From the NCBI GenBank assembly GCA_002317475.1, contig DCIS01000110.1, forward strand, positions 1-7,719: 7,719 bases of DNA, read 5' to 3'. The stretch comes from Prevotellaceae bacterium UBA1720 (lineage in GTDB: Bacteria; Bacteroidota; Bacteroidia; Bacteroidales; Bacteroidaceae). This document shows positions 5,463-7,719 of the stretch, one piece after another. The translations under genes and the position numbers were made by a program. The notes below the pieces were generated by a model. It was not told the origin of the DNA. It saw only the letters and a program-made list of their open reading frames with translations, and searched no databases. The stretch's first letter is position 1; each line of letters begins with the position of its first letter.

Positions 5463-5504
5463 AACCTCTGTAAATCAAGCATTTATAGAGGTTTTCTTTT
5501 TCTT
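5463..5504 (+). terminator. Intrinsic terminator of tRNA-Leu
   Basis: A 13-bp stem (5463-5475 with 5481-5493, one G-U pair) and 5-nt loop CAAGC is followed by TTTCTTTTTCTT. It starts 13 bp after the CCA end. On the minus strand the stem is followed only by CTTTGC, so it is a poor terminator for tatC. Confidence 0.88.
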
Positions 5505-5514
5505 GTCATCCAAA

Positions 5515-5534
5515 GTTGGACACATTTGGACACA
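5515..5534. repeat. Two tandem 10-bp units (K)TTGGACACA
   Basis: GTTGGACACA is followed directly by TTTGGACACA. On the minus strand this reads GTGTCCAAAT, ten bases identical to the 5' edge of repeat copy 3 (4804-4813). It lies between the tRNA terminator and the end of tatC, and may be a relic of the same repeat family or chance. Confidence 0.4.
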
Positions 5535-5573
5535 AATTGTTCCTGATATCAAGCTTTTCTTAACTATGCCTGC

Positions 5574-6329
5574 CTAAACGCTGATTGGACTGGTGTGCCG
5601 TACAATCTGGATGCTGACCTCGAAGAGGAGCCAGATGGGGAGGGCAACGACAAAGAGGGTGAAGACATCTGCCGTAGGGGTGATGACTGCGGCAATGATG
5701 AGGATGGCCACAAAGGCATGACGGCGGTAACGTGACATCCAGTGGGCCTTCAGGAGGCCTATCTTGGCCAGAAGCCAGGAGAGGACGGGTATCTCGAAAA
5801 CGATGCCGAAAAGGATGCTCATCATCATCAGTGTGTCGATATAGGAACTGATGGTGAGCATGTTGGCAATATCGGGACTGACCTGGTAGAAGCCCAGAAA
5901 ACGGACGGTGAGGGGGAAGACGAGGAAGTAGTTGACGGCCATGCCGAGGGCAAACATCAGATAGGCCGAGAGGACGATGCGCAGGCTGTAGCGGCGCTCG
6001 TGATCGTAGAGGGCTGGGGAGATGAAACGGTACAGGACCAGGATGATGTAGGGAGAAGCCAGCAGACAACCCGTGCAGAGGGATACCTTGAGGTGTATCA
6101 TCATCTGCTCGGCCAACTGGGTGTTGATGAGGCTGAGCGAGAAGGGATCGGCCTGCAGAAGACGGTAGGTGATGAAATCGCCGTGACAGGGTGCCAGGAT
6201 GAGGCGGAAGAGGGGTTCCTTGAGGAAGAAAGCCGCCACGCCACCTATGACAACAGCCACAAGGATGCGCCAGAGGCACATCCGCAGATCGTCAACATGT
6301 TCCCAGAAGGTCTGTTGTTCGTTGCTCAC
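5574..6329 (-). CDS. tatC: Sec-independent protein translocase subunit TatC
   Basis: TatC is the polytopic receptor of the twin-arginine pathway, which exports folded proteins across the inner membrane; it binds the RR signal and recruits TatA. The 251-residue product has the N-terminal signature FWEHVDDLR (8-16) with the conserved Glu10, six hydrophobic segments (about 21-37, 80-104, 115-138, 162-190, 202-219, 222-242), FEIP (178-181) with the conserved Glu179, and YRRHAFV...ITPTAD (201-221) near the fifth helix. I place the start at GTG 6329, whose TG is shared with the TGA stop of tatA (GTGA, 4-nt overlap, translational coupling); residue 2 onward reads SNEQQTFWEH. The frame is open much further upstream, but that part overlaps tatA and has no TatC character. 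No tatB is present, as usual for Bacteroidetes. Confidence 0.94.
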   Translation of the reverse strand: MSNEQQTFWEHVDDLRMCLWRILVAVVIGGVAAFFLKEPLFRLILAPCHGDFITYRLLQADPFSLSLINTQLAEQMMIHLKVSLCTGCLLASPYIILVLYRFISPALYDHERRYSLRIVLSAYLMFALGMAVNYFLVFPLTVRFLGFYQVSPDIANMLTISSYIDTLMMMSILFGIVFEIPVLSWLLAKIGLLKAHWMSRYRRHAFVAILIIAAVITPTADVFTLFVVALPIWLLFEVSIQIVRHTSPISV

Positions 6330-6490
6330 TTTTCGCTTGTATTGTCGTTGTCGTCGTCGATACCCTTCATTCCGTCCTTGAAACTCTTCACGCCCTTGCC
6401 CAGGCCGCGCATCAGTTCGGGAATCTTCTTGCCTCCAAACAGCAGGAGGACAACAAGTACGATAACGATGATTTCGGGTGTTCCTATCAT
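6326..6490 (-). CDS. tatA: Sec-independent protein translocase subunit TatA (TatA/E family)
   Basis: This 54-residue membrane protein would form the oligomeric pore-like part of the Tat system together with TatC. It shows the classic layout: short N-terminus, one transmembrane helix (about 6-18, IIVIVLVVLLLF), the FG hinge (18-19), then an amphipathic helix KKIPELMRGLGKGVKSFKDG and an acidic tail (DDDNDN). A longer frame opens at an ATG at 6547, but I chose the ATG at 6490: it gives the standard TatA N-terminus (MIGTPE), and a TATCTTTG -7 box at 6532-6525 lies between the two, so the upstream ATG would not be transcribed from that promoter. The first gene of a two-gene operon, overlapping tatC by 4 nt. 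In systems lacking TatB, TatA is thought to serve both roles. Confidence 0.92.
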   Translation of the reverse strand: MIGTPEIIVIVLVVLLLFGGKKIPELMRGLGKGVKSFKDGMKGIDDDNDNTSEK

Positions 6491-6524
6491 ACGTATTATG
6501 ATTTTTGATAATGTAATGCCGTTG

Positions 6525-6532
6525 CAAAGATA
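6525..6532 (-). promoter_or_regulatory. Putative -7 element of the tatAC promoter
   Basis: TATCTTTG on the minus strand matches TANNTTTG and lies 34 bp before the tatA start codon. No TTTG is found at the proper -33 distance, so support rests on the -7 box and position alone. Confidence 0.5.
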
Positions 6533-6543
6533 CGTAATATTTT

Positions 6544-6562
6544 CCAAAACTGCGTGTTTTGG
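6544..6562. promoter_or_regulatory. 7-bp inverted repeat upstream of tatA
   Basis: CCAAAAC (6544-6550) and GTTTTGG (6556-6562) surround a 5-nt loop. It covers the place where the -33 element of the tatAC promoter should be and could be an operator or a chance palindrome. Confidence 0.3.
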
Positions 6563-6715
6563 GAGAAAAAAGAGTAAGAAACCTAAGTGGCGAGGTACGG
6601 AAGACGTTGAGGCGAGAAGTCCGTATTAGTCTCTGTGCCGTCATGTTCTTTCGTTTTCATGTAGCGATATTTCTTCATGGTGAAAGCGTATGTGGCAACC
6701 TTCGACTTTCTTTTC

Positions 6716-6723
6716 TAACTTTG
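6716..6723 (+). promoter_or_regulatory. Putative -7 element of the MIP channel promoter
   Basis: TAACTTTG matches the Bacteroidetes -7 box and lies 50 bp before the start codon. The -33 region (around 6692) has only a poor match. Confidence 0.5.
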
Positions 6724-6773
6724 CAGAAAAGGACAATGACCTTTGGAAATCTTGAAACAAAACACCCCAACAA

Positions 6774-7589
6774 ATGAAAAAAGGATTTATAGGAGAAATG
6801 ATGGGAACATTCGTTCTCACGCTGTTCGGATGCTGCAGTGTAGCTGTGGCCATACTCTTTGGCGAGTACAATAGTATCTTTCAGATTGGTCTGGTATGGG
6901 GCCTGGCTGTGACACTGGCCATCTTCCTCACCCGCAACATCTGCTGTGCCCATCTGAATCCGGCTGTGAGTGTGGCCATGGTGGTGGCCGGGAGAATGAA
7001 GATCAAGCAGTTGCCTGGATACCTGTTGGCACAGGTGCTGGGAGCTATGCTTGCCGGATTGGTGCTGTATGGCCTGTTCAATGCCTCTATTGAGCATTAC
7101 GAGAGCATCCATGAGATCGTGCGTGGCACGGCAGCCTCGGTAGATACAGCCCGTATGTTTGGCGAGTTCTACCCCAACCCCGGTGATGCGCTCAACTCCA
7201 CCGTATCCCTGCCTCTGGCTATGTGTGCCGAGGGTTTTGGTACATTCCTGCTTGCCCTCTTCATCTTCATGCTGACAGAGGACTGCAACGTAGGCAGACC
7301 CTCATCAGACATGCAGCCCCTCTTCATCGGACTTACTGTTTCCAGCATCATCTTCTTCATTGCCCCTCTCACACAGGCCGGACTGAATCCCGCCCGTGAC
7401 TTTGGTCCACGCGTCATTGCCTACCTGACAGGCTGGGGAGATGCAGCCCTGCCTGACGCTGTAGGTGGATGGTTCTGGGTGTACATCCTGGCTCCTATCG
7501 TTGGTTCGAGCATTGCTGCCCTCTTCTTCAGGTATGTCCTCGAGCCTATGGAGATTGACAAGAACAAGCATTGCGGATGTGAAAAATAA
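6774..7589 (+). CDS. glpF: MIP-family channel, GlpF-like (aquaporin / glycerol facilitator)
   Basis: A 271-residue inner-membrane channel of the major intrinsic protein family, which passes water or small neutral solutes such as glycerol. Six hydrophobic segments and two half-helices are visible, with both NPA boxes: AHLNPAVSVA (NPA 62-64) and AGLNPARDFGPR (NPA 205-207). The Arg208-Asp209 pair after the second box and the extended loop before it are marks of the glycerol-facilitator branch; aquaporins of the AqpZ type usually have Arg-Ser there. The length is close to E. coli GlpF. By ungapped spacing from the NPA boxes the selectivity filter would be Trp42, Ile193, Ala202, Arg208, unlike GlpF (W, G, F, R) or AqpZ (F, H, T, R), so the substrate is uncertain. 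The tail ends in a short Cys/His/Lys-rich stretch (KNKHCGCEK). Monocistronic as far as visible, divergent from tatAC; no glycerol kinase gene is adjacent in the window. Confidence 0.85.
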   Translation: MKKGFIGEMMGTFVLTLFGCCSVAVAILFGEYNSIFQIGLVWGLAVTLAIFLTRNICCAHLNPAVSVAMVVAGRMKIKQLPGYLLAQVLGAMLAGLVLYGLFNASIEHYESIHEIVRGTAASVDTARMFGEFYPNPGDALNSTVSLPLAMCAEGFGTFLLALFIFMLTEDCNVGRPSSDMQPLFIGLTVSSIIFFIAPLTQAGLNPARDFGPRVIAYLTGWGDAALPDAVGGWFWVYILAPIVGSSIAALFFRYVLEPMEIDKNKHCGCEK

Positions 7590-7719
7590 CAAAAATAAGT
7601 AAGTTTCGCAAGCTTTAACTGCTTAAATATTATTATGTTAGTTATTGATTTTGATTTGGATGTTGGTTTAGATTTCGAGCCCGCAGGGCGATCCCTTATA
7701 AATGCCTTCTATTAAGCAA

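Noticed and set aside
5742..6629. Plus-strand ORF of 295 codons
   Set aside because: It is antisense to tatC and tatA, both of which have clear family motifs.
6330..6644. Upstream extension of the tatC frame (total 356 codons)
   Set aside because: It overlaps tatA out of frame and reads as basic low-complexity sequence; the GTG at 6329 overlapping the tatA stop gives a standard TatC N-terminus.
7679..7689. GCCC-GCA-GGGC hairpin near the window end as terminator of the MIP channel gene
   Set aside because: The stem is only 4 bp, lies 90 bp after the stop codon and is not followed by a T-run.

Overview
The window looks like chromosome from a member of the Bacteroidales, most likely Prevotellaceae (Prevotella/Segatella-like). 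The reasons are the lack of Shine-Dalgarno sites, promoters of the TTTG-(about 20 bp)-TAnnTTTG type, secreted proteins whose mature end starts with Gln after an AxA site, a two-gene TatA/TatC system without TatB, and AT-rich spacers between coding regions richer in G+C. The genus is an inference; no rRNA is present.

Layout. (1) 2-2360: the 3' end of an FtsX/MacB-type ABC permease, then a secreted PQQ-type beta-propeller protein 34 bp downstream, closed by a strong hairpin terminator. (2) 2393-2800, minus: a small secreted Met/Gly-rich protein of Spy/CpxP-like appearance, convergent with the propeller gene. (3) about 2925-5230: an accessory island holding one minus-strand gene (3109-4368) in repeat-rich spacer DNA. 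The gene encodes a HUH/Y1 transposase of the RAYT (REP-associated tyrosine transposase) type, apparently fused to a C-terminal DprA/SLOG-like Rossmann domain. It is bracketed by copies of a 40-bp repeat built on three 9-bp TGAAATnnT units. On the promoter side two copies face each other around a perfect 36-bp AT palindrome, giving a nested inverted repeat that resembles a BIME. Two heptamer arrays and one 11-bp-period array lie nearby. (4) 5309-5504: a complete tRNA-Leu(CAA) unit with promoter, gene with encoded CCA, and terminator. (5) 5574-6490, minus: a tatA-tatC operon with a 4-nt overlap and a GTG start for tatC. (6) 6716-7589, plus: a GlpF-like MIP channel with an unusual predicted selectivity filter. 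The last 130 bp (7590-7719) show no gene.

How it fits together. Regions 1, 2, 4, 5 and 6 look like ordinary chromosome: envelope transport, secretion, a tRNA and a solute channel. The distinctive part is region 3, where a candidate domesticated transposase sits with what appear to be its own substrate repeats. The RAYT/REP pairing is an inference from motifs and repeat placement. The fusion to a DprA-like domain is read from a motif pattern and needs a profile or structure search.
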